DNA of 64,000 bases, taken from assembly GCA_016872725.1 (NCBI GenBank), contig VGZC01000017.1, positions 1 through 64,000 of the forward strand, given 5' to 3'. This document shows positions 44,267 through 52,018 of this stretch, piece by piece. The stretch is from Planctomycetota bacterium. Its GTDB lineage: Bacteria; Planctomycetota; Planctomycetia; Pirellulales; Pirellulaceae. Each line of letters starts with the position of its first letter. Within the stretch, counting starts at the first letter, position 1. The notes beneath the pieces are model-generated. The model searched no databases and was not told the DNA's origin. It saw nothing but the letters and a program-made list of their open reading frames with translations. The position numbers and the translations under genes were made by a program.

Positions 44267-47200
44267 TTATTCCGCTTCACAGACGACCCGAAACCCAACG
44301 TCGAACACCCGCTGCCACGGTCGATACCCCGTCCTGCTCGCCGATCCCGCGAGGTCCGCGCGCGAGTACCACGATCCGCCGCGCACGGTCATCGGCTCGC
44401 TTTGGGCAAGCCGGAAGCTTGCCCCACGATAATCGCTCGCGTTCGGCTGGGAGCCTGCCCCGCGGTTATCGTCCTTGGCCTCCCCGTACGCACTTGAGGT
44501 CCATTCGGCGACGTTGCCGTGCATATCGCGCAGTCCCCACGCATTCGGTTCGAACGACCCCACTGGCGCGGCGACCTGATGCCGATCGTCGTGCGAGTCG
44601 GACGCATAGAACGCGCGCACGCGTTCGACACGACTGAAGCCCGTGTTGACCCGATTCCAACCGGCCAGATTGAGCAACGCCGAGTCCGCCAGGTTCGCGA
44701 AACGGGAGAAGTCCGCGTCTCGGGCACCATGATGCATGTCGGTCGCCGCGCCGGCTCGGCATGCCCACTCCCACTGCGTTTCGGTCGGCAGTGAAAACGC
44801 GCGGCCCGTTCGGCGCGACAACCATCGGCAAAACGCGTCGGCCTCGTGCCACGAAACACGGCATACGGGCTGGTTCGGTTCATTGAGCTCCAAGAAATCC
44901 TCCCAGTCCCATTTGAGCCAGGGCATCGGCTCGCGACCGCTGTCGTGCGACGGATCGAATCGAGTGAACTGCGCGTTGGTCACTTCGAAGCGGCCGATCC
45001 AAAACGGCTTGTCGATCGCGGCTCGGCGCGCCGGCCGCTCGTCGGCGAATCCCTCGGCATTCCCCATGACGAACGAGCCCGCGGGGATGAGCACGAGTCG
45101 CAGCGTCACTCCGTCTCCCAAGTCGATGTCCCGCTCGTGCGCCGTCCGATCAAGGTCGCCTTGTCCGCTCTTCCGTTCGAGGACGGCCGCCCGTTGGCGA
45201 TCGGCCGCTTCATCGGGTCCAAACGGCCACCCCGCCACATCGATCGGTTCGGAGCGAGGGAGCGGTTCGGGAAGTCGAGGGGCGCCGCGCGGGGGAACCG
45301 GCGCGAGCTGTTCGGGGTCCTCGTCCAAACCGGCAAAACGCCGTTGCGATTCGATCCGCTGATCGCGGCATCGGCTGACCGCCTCGTTTTCCCGGACTCC
45401 GGGGATCTCTTGCCACCCGCCGTACGCCGGCGCGTTCAGGTCGATCCACGTGACGATCCGGTCCCACGATTCCGTATCGAGCACGACGCCATGGTGTCCT
45501 TTGCGGAGCATCTGGACGAGCGGATTGGTGTCGGCGTGGTATTCGGCTGGCGGGAGTACGCGGGGATCGCCTTCCAAACCCGGACTGCGGACAAACCGGC
45601 GCAGCTCGTAGAACGACGGCGGGAACGGCGCGTCGGAGAGCGGCAATCGGCGGGGTTCGGCGGATCGCAGGTCGGCGAGCGCGCGGCCGTCGCGCGCCGC
45701 GCCGTCGTGGCACGCCGCGCAGTGCGTGTCGAGCACGGGTTGCACTTCGCGTTCCCACGAGAATCCCCGCGGCGGCCCATACCACGGCTCGATGCGCGAC
45801 GGCGCCCGCTCCAGCGCGGCGCCGAGCCGCTTGGCGGGCGCGCTCCCCGTGTAGTCGTGGCATCCAACGCACGACACCGTCTCGCCCGGCATGGCCGTGA
45901 ACCAGCTCCGCATCAACTGCAGGGCCTTGCCTTCCGAATCGAGAGGCTGCAGGGCGATCGGCGTGTTGGCCGGCACGACGAAATGAACCGAGCCGTCCTC
46001 GTGGACCGGAACGGTACCCAGGATCCTGCGGACATCCCACGGTCCATCCATGCCGACGTAGTCCTCGATCCCCGATGTTCCATAGTAATTGAAATGGTAG
46101 CTGTACACCCGCAACCGTTTCACCGAGCCGCGGGGCACGCCGACGAGCCCCTCGCCGCTATACACGTCGTTGATCGTGACGGTCGCCTCACGCGTTTCAG
46201 GCGCCGTTCGATCGGGGATCACGGGCGGGCGCGGCGTCGCGCGCACGGGAATCGGTTCGAGCAGCATGCGGCCGGGGATTTCGTGGAGGAGAACCAGGTT
46301 GTCGAACCGATCGGCCAGATAGACGCCCCACGGCGACTCGGCGGACGGCTGGCACGAGACGAGGAAATACGAGTCGCTGAGCGGATACGGGTGGAGGAAC
46401 TTCGGCCATGAACCGTCGACCAGCGCGTCCTTGAGAATCGGTTCGACCGTCCGTCCGTGTCCAGGAATGCGCTGCAGCGCGCCGTCCGCCTGTTTGCGGC
46501 CGACGGCCGCGTCGAACAGGATCAGCTCGCCGGCGCGCGGCGTGCCGTGGTGACCCGTGACGACGCCGACGAACTGCGTCGGCCGACCGGGGATCGGCTT
46601 CGCGTAGAAAATGCGGTTCGGCCAGTAGCCGCCGCTCCCGTAGAACGCGCGCTGCCCCGTGCCGTCCGGGTTCATCGTGAAGAGCCGCGCGCTGAACGCG
46701 TGCGCGATGTCCGTGTATTCCCACCGCAAATAGAGGATGCGTCCGTCCGCCATCATCGTCGGATAGAAGTCGTGGTCCTGATCGAAGCAGAGCCGCCGCA
46801 TGTTCGACCCGTCCGGATTCACCACGAACAGATTGGCGACTTCATCCCAGCGCCGTTCGCACGGCACCGATTGGAAGCAGGCGGACGATCCGAACAGAAC
46901 GCGATCGTCGGCGAGATAGCACGCGTCGTAGTTGTCCACATCGTCCAGCACGACCCCCGTGATCCCCTCGTCCCGTAGAACGGGGCCCGTGATCTGCCGA
47001 GGACCTCCACCTTCGAACCCGAGCTCGTAGATCTGGAACCGGCGACCGCCGTCAAGCCCCGAATAGAGCAGGCGTTCGGCGCCGAAGTGCAAGTCGAGTT
47101 CGCCGACATAACCCGGCGATTCGGGCTGGAACAAGGTGGACAAGGTTCCTTTCCGTCCGACCGGCGACAGCACGGCGATCCGATTCTCGATCGGAACCTC

Positions 47201-48313
47201 GCGCAGCACGGCGTTGCCTTGGTAGTTGTTGGGCAGGCCGTTGAGCACATGGTCGCGGCCCGCGAACGGCGGAATGGGGAACGAAGGAGCCGGTTGATAG
47301 TCCCTCGCGTCGCGCCGATCGACAAGCAGCAATCGGTCGAAGTCGAGCAGCGGATTGGCGAGCAGGGCATCGTCGCGCAGCGTATCGAACGCCTCGATCG
47401 CGGCGAAGAGCCGTTCGGTGTGGCGCTCCGCGCCGTTCGAGCCGTCCGCGGACGCGACCTCCGCCTCGATCGCGGCGAGCCGTTCCGAATAGCGGCGCCC
47501 ATTCGGATAGCGATCACCGAAAGACCGCGTGAGATCGTCGACAGCCCGTCGCAGCGATCGCGGCCCGCCGGCGTTCCACCGCGCGATCCTCCGTTCCATG
47601 TCGCGCGTCCGCTTCTCCGCTTCGGTCCATACCCGCCAGTCGATCTCGCAGCGCCGGAACGTGACGGCCGATCGTTCGGACGCCAGTCCGCCCGATCCGC
47701 CGACAAGCGCCGGGTACCCGCGCGGCGCGACGGCCCCGTCCGACCACTCGACCATCCAACCGTCGGGTTCGGGTTGTCCTTCCAGCCACGCCTTGCCCTT
47801 CCATCGGTCGTCGGAGCGTTCGAGGCGTATCGTGCACCACCGGCCGACCTCGATCGGAAAACCACACGACGCGCCCCACGCGACGAAATCGTTCACGAAC
47901 GTAAGCCGCCCTGCGTAGAGGACGAGATTCACGCCGCGCCCCGTTTCGGGATCGGAAGCGAGGCTCACCCCCGCGCGCGAGTATTCGCGGCCTTCCCACG
48001 CATCCACCCGCAACTCGGCCGTGATGCGCGCGACGGCATCGCCGTGCGCCCCGGCGTAACGCTCGCCAACCACGAGCAAGGCCTTGGTCGGATCGTCGGC
48101 GCCGGGCGCGACTTGCCGAAGGCCGTCGCTTTCCACGACCCACTTGCCTCCGATGAGCTTCCATTCCGGCGCGAGAGGATGACCGGAGCCCAGCGCGTAT
48201 TCCAAGACGACCGGCTCGCCGGCACGGGCCGCCGTTCCCGATCCGGTTTCCGCGCCGAGAAGAAGGGCGGCAATACCGAACGCGGCGAGGCTATGACGGC
48301 AAAGGCGGTCCAT
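44267..48313 (-). CDS. Hydrazine-synthase-alpha-like propeller cytochrome fused to an FGE-sulfatase-type domain
   Basis: 1348 aa with a leader (residues 1-32). An N-terminal lectin/DUF1080-like domain (about 35-230) is followed by a helical stretch and a PD40/TolB-like beta-propeller (about 390-690). The c-type haem motifs Cys815-VGCH and Cys865-AACH lie in a domain resembling the hydrazine synthase alpha subunit middle region. Residues about 1095-1345 form a SUMF1/formylglycine-generating-enzyme-like domain (RLVLIPAGSFVMGN, VCRVSWHEADAFCRWLS, PTETQWEWACRAGA, GLRDMHGNVAEWTSS, VRGGSWY). Planctomycetes have many such proteins and most are uncharacterised. This is not evidence for anammox: the hydrazine synthase beta and gamma genes are absent. 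A palindromic repeat is inserted near residues 1281-1305. AAGGAG precedes ATG 48313. Confidence 0.87.
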   Translation of the reverse strand: MDRLCRHSLAAFGIAALLLGAETGSGTAARAGEPVVLEYALGSGHPLAPEWKLIGGKWVVESDGLRQVAPGADDPTKALLVVGERYAGAHGDAVARITAELRVDAWEGREYSRAGVSLASDPETGRGVNLVLYAGRLTFVNDFVAWGASCGFPIEVGRWCTIRLERSDDRWKGKAWLEGQPEPDGWMVEWSDGAVAPRGYPALVGGSGGLASERSAVTFRRCEIDWRVWTEAEKRTRDMERRIARWNAGGPRSLRRAVDDLTRSFGDRYPNGRRYSERLAAIEAEVASADGSNGAERHTERLFAAIEAFDTLRDDALLANPLLDFDRLLLVDRRDARDYQPAPSFPIPPFAGRDHVLNGLPNNYQGNAVLREVPIENRIAVLSPVGRKGTLSTLFQPESPGYVGELDLHFGAERLLYSGLDGGRRFQIYELGFEGGGPRQITGPVLRDEGITGVVLDDVDNYDACYLADDRVLFGSSACFQSVPCERRWDEVANLFVVNPDGSNMRRLCFDQDHDFYPTMMADGRILYLRWEYTDIAHAFSARLFTMNPDGTGQRAFYGSGGYWPNRIFYAKPIPGRPTQFVGVVTGHHGTPRAGELILFDAAVGRKQADGALQRIPGHGRTVEPILKDALVDGSWPKFLHPYPLSDSYFLVSCQPSAESPWGVYLADRFDNLVLLHEIPGRMLLEPIPVRATPRPPVIPDRTAPETREATVTINDVYSGEGLVGVPRGSVKRLRVYSYHFNYYGTSGIEDYVGMDGPWDVRRILGTVPVHEDGSVHFVVPANTPIALQPLDSEGKALQLMRSWFTAMPGETVSCVGCHDYTGSAPAKRLGAALERAPSRIEPWYGPPRGFSWEREVQPVLDTHCAACHDGAARDGRALADLRSAEPRRLPLSDAPFPPSFYELRRFVRSPGLEGDPRVLPPAEYHADTNPLVQMLRKGHHGVVLDTESWDRIVTWIDLNAPAYGGWQEIPGVRENEAVSRCRDQRIESQRRFAGLDEDPEQLAPVPPRGAPRLPEPLPRSEPIDVAGWPFGPDEAADRQRAAVLERKSGQGDLDRTAHERDIDLGDGVTLRLVLIPAGSFVMGNAEGFADERPARRAAIDKPFWIGRFEVTNAQFTRFDPSHDSGREPMPWLKWDWEDFLELNEPNQPVCRVSWHEADAFCRWLSRRTGRAFSLPTETQWEWACRAGAATDMHHGARDADFSRFANLADSALLNLAGWNRVNTGFSRVERVRAFYASDSHDDRHQVAAPVGSFEPNAWGLRDMHGNVAEWTSSAYGEAKDDNRGAGSQPNASDYRGASFRLAQSEPMTVRGGSWYSRADLAGSASRTGYRPWQRVFDVGFRVVCEAE
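44404..44471. repeat. Two REP-like palindromic units inside the FGE domain coding sequence
   Basis: Unit B has arms GGGCAAGC (44404-44411) and GCTTGCCC (44417-44424) and continues into CCACGATAATCG. Unit C (about 44443-44471) reads GGCTGGGAGCCTGCCCCGCG and continues into GTTATCG. Both match the intergenic unit at 44235-44263. They encode a segment including NRGAGSQPNASDYRGASF, which falls between the conserved EWTSS and VRGGSWY motifs. Confidence 0.82.
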
Positions 48314-48526
48314 GGCCGACTCCTTGGCTTGTTGTTCGATTGGGTCGCGCCGGAACGCGCGGCGCGCATGCGAATGTCCTCATGGTCGATAGCGTGGCAG
48401 CATTGGAGGCCGGACGCAAGCGTTTTCGCGCACATTCCACGAACACCATGTCGAGCACGCGTACGCCACGCGCCGTCGCGGATCGCCGAACGATCCGACG
48501 GGCTGTTGGCCGCCCGCGGTCCTCGT

Positions 48527-49195
48527 TTATGGGGCCGCCCCTCCCCGCTGTTCCTCTTGCTTCCGCTCTTCTTGAGCCTCTTCATAAAGCTGATCAAAAA
48601 GTTCAACATACGATTGGTGAACCTGGGCGATGTACTCGCGAGCCTCCTGAAGAGATTGCCATTCCGCCTTCTTCATCACTTCCACCACATGGCCCCGGTC
48701 CTTCTGACGTCCTGAACTGAGCTTGAGTTCGAGCCACCCTCGAAGACTCGCGTAATCCAGACCTTGTTGGACCCCCAACTTGGATGGACCCGGGATTGTG
48801 GTAGGAGCCTTGTTTCGTGCTTTGCCTCCTTCCGGAACAACATTGATCTCCACATCCCCGTGGGTGAGAGTGTGCCAGCCGGACTTTGCTTCCCAAGCAA
48901 CTTTGAAACCGTACCGGGGAGCGACTTTCACCAATGCGTCAAGCTGACTTCGAGCGACTCCGATGTCGATATCTTGCGTTGCAGCCGGGTAGCCGTACCG
49001 GATAGCCCCTAGGCCACCAACGATGGCAATCGGAATCCCCTCCCCGTGCGAGAGTCGCTGGAGGTCCGTGAGTGCATGCGTAAATCGATTCTCTTCAGAG
49101 GCCATGACCGCTCTCACGCTTTCAGAACCACGGTTCAAAATGGCGGCGGATGCCATAATCTCTCGAGATAATCGATTTCGCGTGTCCGAATCCAT
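48527..49195 (-). CDS. Nucleotidyltransferase-fold protein (MNT/AbiEii-like), likely acquired
   Basis: 222 aa from ATG 49195, with GGAAG about 6 nt upstream. IAIVGGLGAIRYGYPAATQDIDIGV is the nucleotidyltransferase GG/S-type motif with two catalytic aspartates in DIDIG. The C-terminal part (SLRGWLELKLSSGRQKDRGHVVEVMKKAEW) is the region typical of DUF6036/AbiEii-like antitoxin or toxin-related nucleotidyltransferases. GC content is visibly lower and codon choice more AT-rich than in the neighbours (AAA, AAG, TTG runs), which suggests horizontal transfer. No partner gene is adjacent. Function unknown; a stand-alone nucleotidyltransferase of mobile or defence origin is likely. Confidence 0.78.
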   Translation of the reverse strand: MDSDTRNRLSREIMASAAILNRGSESVRAVMASEENRFTHALTDLQRLSHGEGIPIAIVGGLGAIRYGYPAATQDIDIGVARSQLDALVKVAPRYGFKVAWEAKSGWHTLTHGDVEINVVPEGGKARNKAPTTIPGPSKLGVQQGLDYASLRGWLELKLSSGRQKDRGHVVEVMKKAEWQSLQEAREYIAQVHQSYVELFDQLYEEAQEERKQEEQRGGAAP

Positions 49196-49267
49196 GATTA
49201 CTTCCGTTCGTTGAGTCGGTACTCGACGGCTGCCCGGCATGGCCTTATCCTCCGTCCGGGTGGGCTC

Positions 49268-49273
49268 ATTATA
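49268..49273 (-). promoter_or_regulatory. -10 box (TATAAT) upstream of the nucleotidyltransferase
   Basis: Reading the minus strand, a perfect TATAAT lies about 66 nt before the probable transcript start-to-ATG interval ends at 49195. No good -35 box is at 16-18 bp. An extended sequence around it is AT-rich, unlike the GC-rich surroundings. Confidence 0.4.
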
Positions 49274-49358
49274 GCGTGCATTGCGAGGCAATTCCCATTC
49301 GCTTGACTCGCCCCCGCGGCGCGTGCCATGATGGAAGCCCTAACGAAAGGGCGATTCG

Positions 49359-51920
49359 ATGCGAAACGGGAATTCCTCGATGGTGCCGCGCGCGGCGGTC
49401 CTGGCGTGGGGGACCATGGTCCTGGGATTCGGACTCGGTTCCGCAACGGGCGGCGAGCCGGCCGGCTCGGCCGACACGGCGGCCGACACGGCGGCCGACC
49501 CGGCCGATGTCCGCGCGGCGCTCGACGCGCCGCTCCTCTTCGTCAAGCGGCACTCGTACCAGGGCATCCACATTTACGACACGTGCTATAAATGGCCGCC
49601 CGGCGGAGGCGGCATCTACGTCGTCGAGAACCCTTCGGCGCCCCAGGCCGAATGGAAGATCCGGGCGGTCATCGACCCGCGAACTCCGGGTACGCTCGGT
49701 GCCGGCGTCTACAGCCATCCCGAGTTGTCGTGGGACGCGACCAAGGTGCTCTTTTGTTACAAGGGGGAACCCGAGGGGAGCACGAGCATCCACGAGATCG
49801 GCATCGATGGGAAGGGCTTGCGCCGGGTCACCGACCCCGCGCCGACCTGCGCGAGCTACCACGGTCGAGGCGGCGGACAACACGACCTCGCGCCCGCCTA
49901 CCTGCCCGACGGGAGGATCGTATTCCTGTCCACGCGACCGAGCGGACTTGTGCCGTGCAACAACACGGGAGTCGCCATCCTGCACGTGATGAACGCGGAC
50001 GGCTCCGATCTGCATCCGATCTCGGTCAACAACGTGAACGAGTTCGACCCGAGCGTGCTGCCGGACGGCCGGATCGCGTTTGGCCGCTGGGAGTACGTCG
50101 ACAAGAACGCGCTGACGATCCAGTCACTTTGGACGATCCACGCGGACGGCACCGAGGAAACGGCCATGTTCGCCAACAACATGGTCTTTCCGGAAGCCGT
50201 CCTGGACGCTCGGCCGATTCCCGGCACGCACTTGATCGTCGGAACGCTCGCCAAACACAACGCGCCGCCTCGCGGTTCGATCGGGATCATCGACCCGTAC
50301 CGCGGCAAGAACAACCCTTCCGCGATCACGAATCTCGAACATCCGGAGAACCCGACGTTCGACATGGGCGATTCGTGCGAACCATGGCCGATCAACGAGA
50401 ACCTTTTCCTCTACAGCGGTCGGCCGGCGGGCGCGGCGCGGAATGCCCTCATGGCCATCGATCGGACCGGTCGATCGATCGTCTTGCTCCAGGATCCCGA
50501 CATCTGCATGCACTCCCCCATGCTGGTGAAGGCCCGATCCGTTCCGCCCGTCACGCGACTCGCCACCGACCGGCGTATGGATCGCGGCCGGTTTTTCGTC
50601 CAGGACATTTATGATGGGCTCGACGGCGTCGCGCGGGGCGACGTGAAGTGGCTGCGCGTCGTGACGGAAACATCGCGGGTCAGCGAGAGCCCCGGTTCGC
50701 CCAATCCGTTCAACCAGACGTTCCTGGTCAGCGCGGCGCTCGCGTTCAGCGTCAAGCAGTTCCTCGGCGTGGTGCCGGTCGAGGCGGACGGATCGGCGTA
50801 CTTCGAAGTGCCGGCGGGCGAAGCGGTCTACCTTCAGGCGCTCGGCGCCGACGGGCGCCTGGTCCAGAGCATGCGGACGTTCGTCCAGGCCGCGCCGGGG
50901 ACGACCCGATCGTGCATCGGCTGCCACGAGCACAAGTCGCGCGCGCCGTCGCACCATCCATCGGCCGCACTCGCCCTGCAGCGCGAGCCGAACGTGCCCC
51001 GCCCCGAATCGTGGGGCGCCGGGTTCGTGGATTATCCGAGCATGGTGCAGCCGATCCTCGACCGGCATTGCGTCGCGTGCCACGGCGGCGACCAGGGCAT
51101 CGCCGCCGGAATCGATCTTACGGGCGGCTGGACCGAGCACTTCAGCAACAGCTACGAAAACCTCGTGAACCGCCGCGAGAGCCAATTGGTGGCGTACTGG
51201 ATCGCCGGGATCGACTGCATGAACGGGACCGCGTACTGGTCCGCGCAAATCTTTCCTCCGCGCGGGCATGGATCGGGCGCCGCCCCGCTCGCCGACCTCC
51301 TCGTCGAAGGCCACGGCGGCCGTATCGCGTCGATGACGCGCGCCGAGCGGGACCTGATCATGGCGTGGATCGACACGAACGGGTTGTATTACGGCACGTG
51401 GGACTATACGCGGAACGGATACGCGCTCGCGCCTTGGGCCGGCGCCCGGCAGGAACTGATCGGCGCGATGCAGTCGGCCGGATGCGCGAAATGCCACGCC
51501 GACGGCGACACGATCGTTCGGTTCGAAGGCGATTGGATCAACCTGCAAAATCCCGAATGGAGCCGCATCCTGCGCGCGCCGCTCGCCGAGGGGGACGATG
51601 GGTTCGGACTGGCCGCTTGCCGATCGGCGAAAGCCGATTCGAACCGCCGGCGGCTGCAGTTGCTCGTGAACGGCTATGCACATGCCGTGCAACCGCTCGA
51701 CCGCTTCCCCCGCCGTCCGATCGAATCCTCGGCGCGGCCCGGAGAGCCGTTCGTGAGCTTCACGTCCACGAGCGATGCGCGGTACCAATCGATGCTCGCC
51801 ATCATTCGCAAGTCGCGTGAGCGGGCACTCGCCGTGCCCCGCGTCGACATGCCGAACGCGGAGATCATCGCGGGCGAGTCGCGTCCGAGCGTGGTCGTAC
51901 CGCCGACGTCGAGTGAATAG
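49359..51920 (+). CDS. Hydrazine-synthase-alpha-like triple-haem propeller protein
   Basis: 853 aa, ATG 49359 with AAAGG about 8 nt upstream. A leader is at residues 12-31. Residues about 55-400 form a PD40/TolB-like beta-propeller (GVYSHPELSWDATKVLF, HDLAPAYLPDGRIVFLST, DPSVLPDGRIAFGRWEY). The middle region (FVQDIYDGLDGVARGDVKWLRV and AALAFSVKQFLGVVPVEADGSAYFEVPAGE) matches the HZS-alpha-like family. Three c-type haem sites follow: Cys519-IGCH, Cys571-VACH and Cys709-AKCH. The protein is a paralogue of the fused gene at 44267-48313 but lacks an FGE domain. A periplasmic electron-transfer role is likely; substrate unknown. The propeller contains an Ala-Ala-Asp-Thr repeat near residue 40 from a 12-bp repeat. 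Confidence 0.87.
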   Translation: MRNGNSSMVPRAAVLAWGTMVLGFGLGSATGGEPAGSADTAADTAADPADVRAALDAPLLFVKRHSYQGIHIYDTCYKWPPGGGGIYVVENPSAPQAEWKIRAVIDPRTPGTLGAGVYSHPELSWDATKVLFCYKGEPEGSTSIHEIGIDGKGLRRVTDPAPTCASYHGRGGGQHDLAPAYLPDGRIVFLSTRPSGLVPCNNTGVAILHVMNADGSDLHPISVNNVNEFDPSVLPDGRIAFGRWEYVDKNALTIQSLWTIHADGTEETAMFANNMVFPEAVLDARPIPGTHLIVGTLAKHNAPPRGSIGIIDPYRGKNNPSAITNLEHPENPTFDMGDSCEPWPINENLFLYSGRPAGAARNALMAIDRTGRSIVLLQDPDICMHSPMLVKARSVPPVTRLATDRRMDRGRFFVQDIYDGLDGVARGDVKWLRVVTETSRVSESPGSPNPFNQTFLVSAALAFSVKQFLGVVPVEADGSAYFEVPAGEAVYLQALGADGRLVQSMRTFVQAAPGTTRSCIGCHEHKSRAPSHHPSAALALQREPNVPRPESWGAGFVDYPSMVQPILDRHCVACHGGDQGIAAGIDLTGGWTEHFSNSYENLVNRRESQLVAYWIAGIDCMNGTAYWSAQIFPPRGHGSGAAPLADLLVEGHGGRIASMTRAERDLIMAWIDTNGLYYGTWDYTRNGYALAPWAGARQELIGAMQSAGCAKCHADGDTIVRFEGDWINLQNPEWSRILRAPLAEGDDGFGLAACRSAKADSNRRRLQLLVNGYAHAVQPLDRFPRRPIESSARPGEPFVSFTSTSDARYQSMLAIIRKSRERALAVPRVDMPNAEIIAGESRPSVVVPPTSSE

Positions 51921-52018
51921 TCCGCCGATCGCGCTCGCGGCGCCGGCGCCCGGATTCCATGACCCGCGTCGAGCCGTTCGTCCGTTTCGTGTTCCGCCTC
52001 GTCCCCGGGAGTTCGCCG

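Noticed and set aside
44267-51920. Evidence for anammox metabolism
   Set aside because: Only alpha-subunit-like propeller cytochromes are present. Hydrazine synthase beta/gamma and hydrazine dehydrogenase were not seen, and such alpha-like proteins occur in non-anammox planctomycetes.
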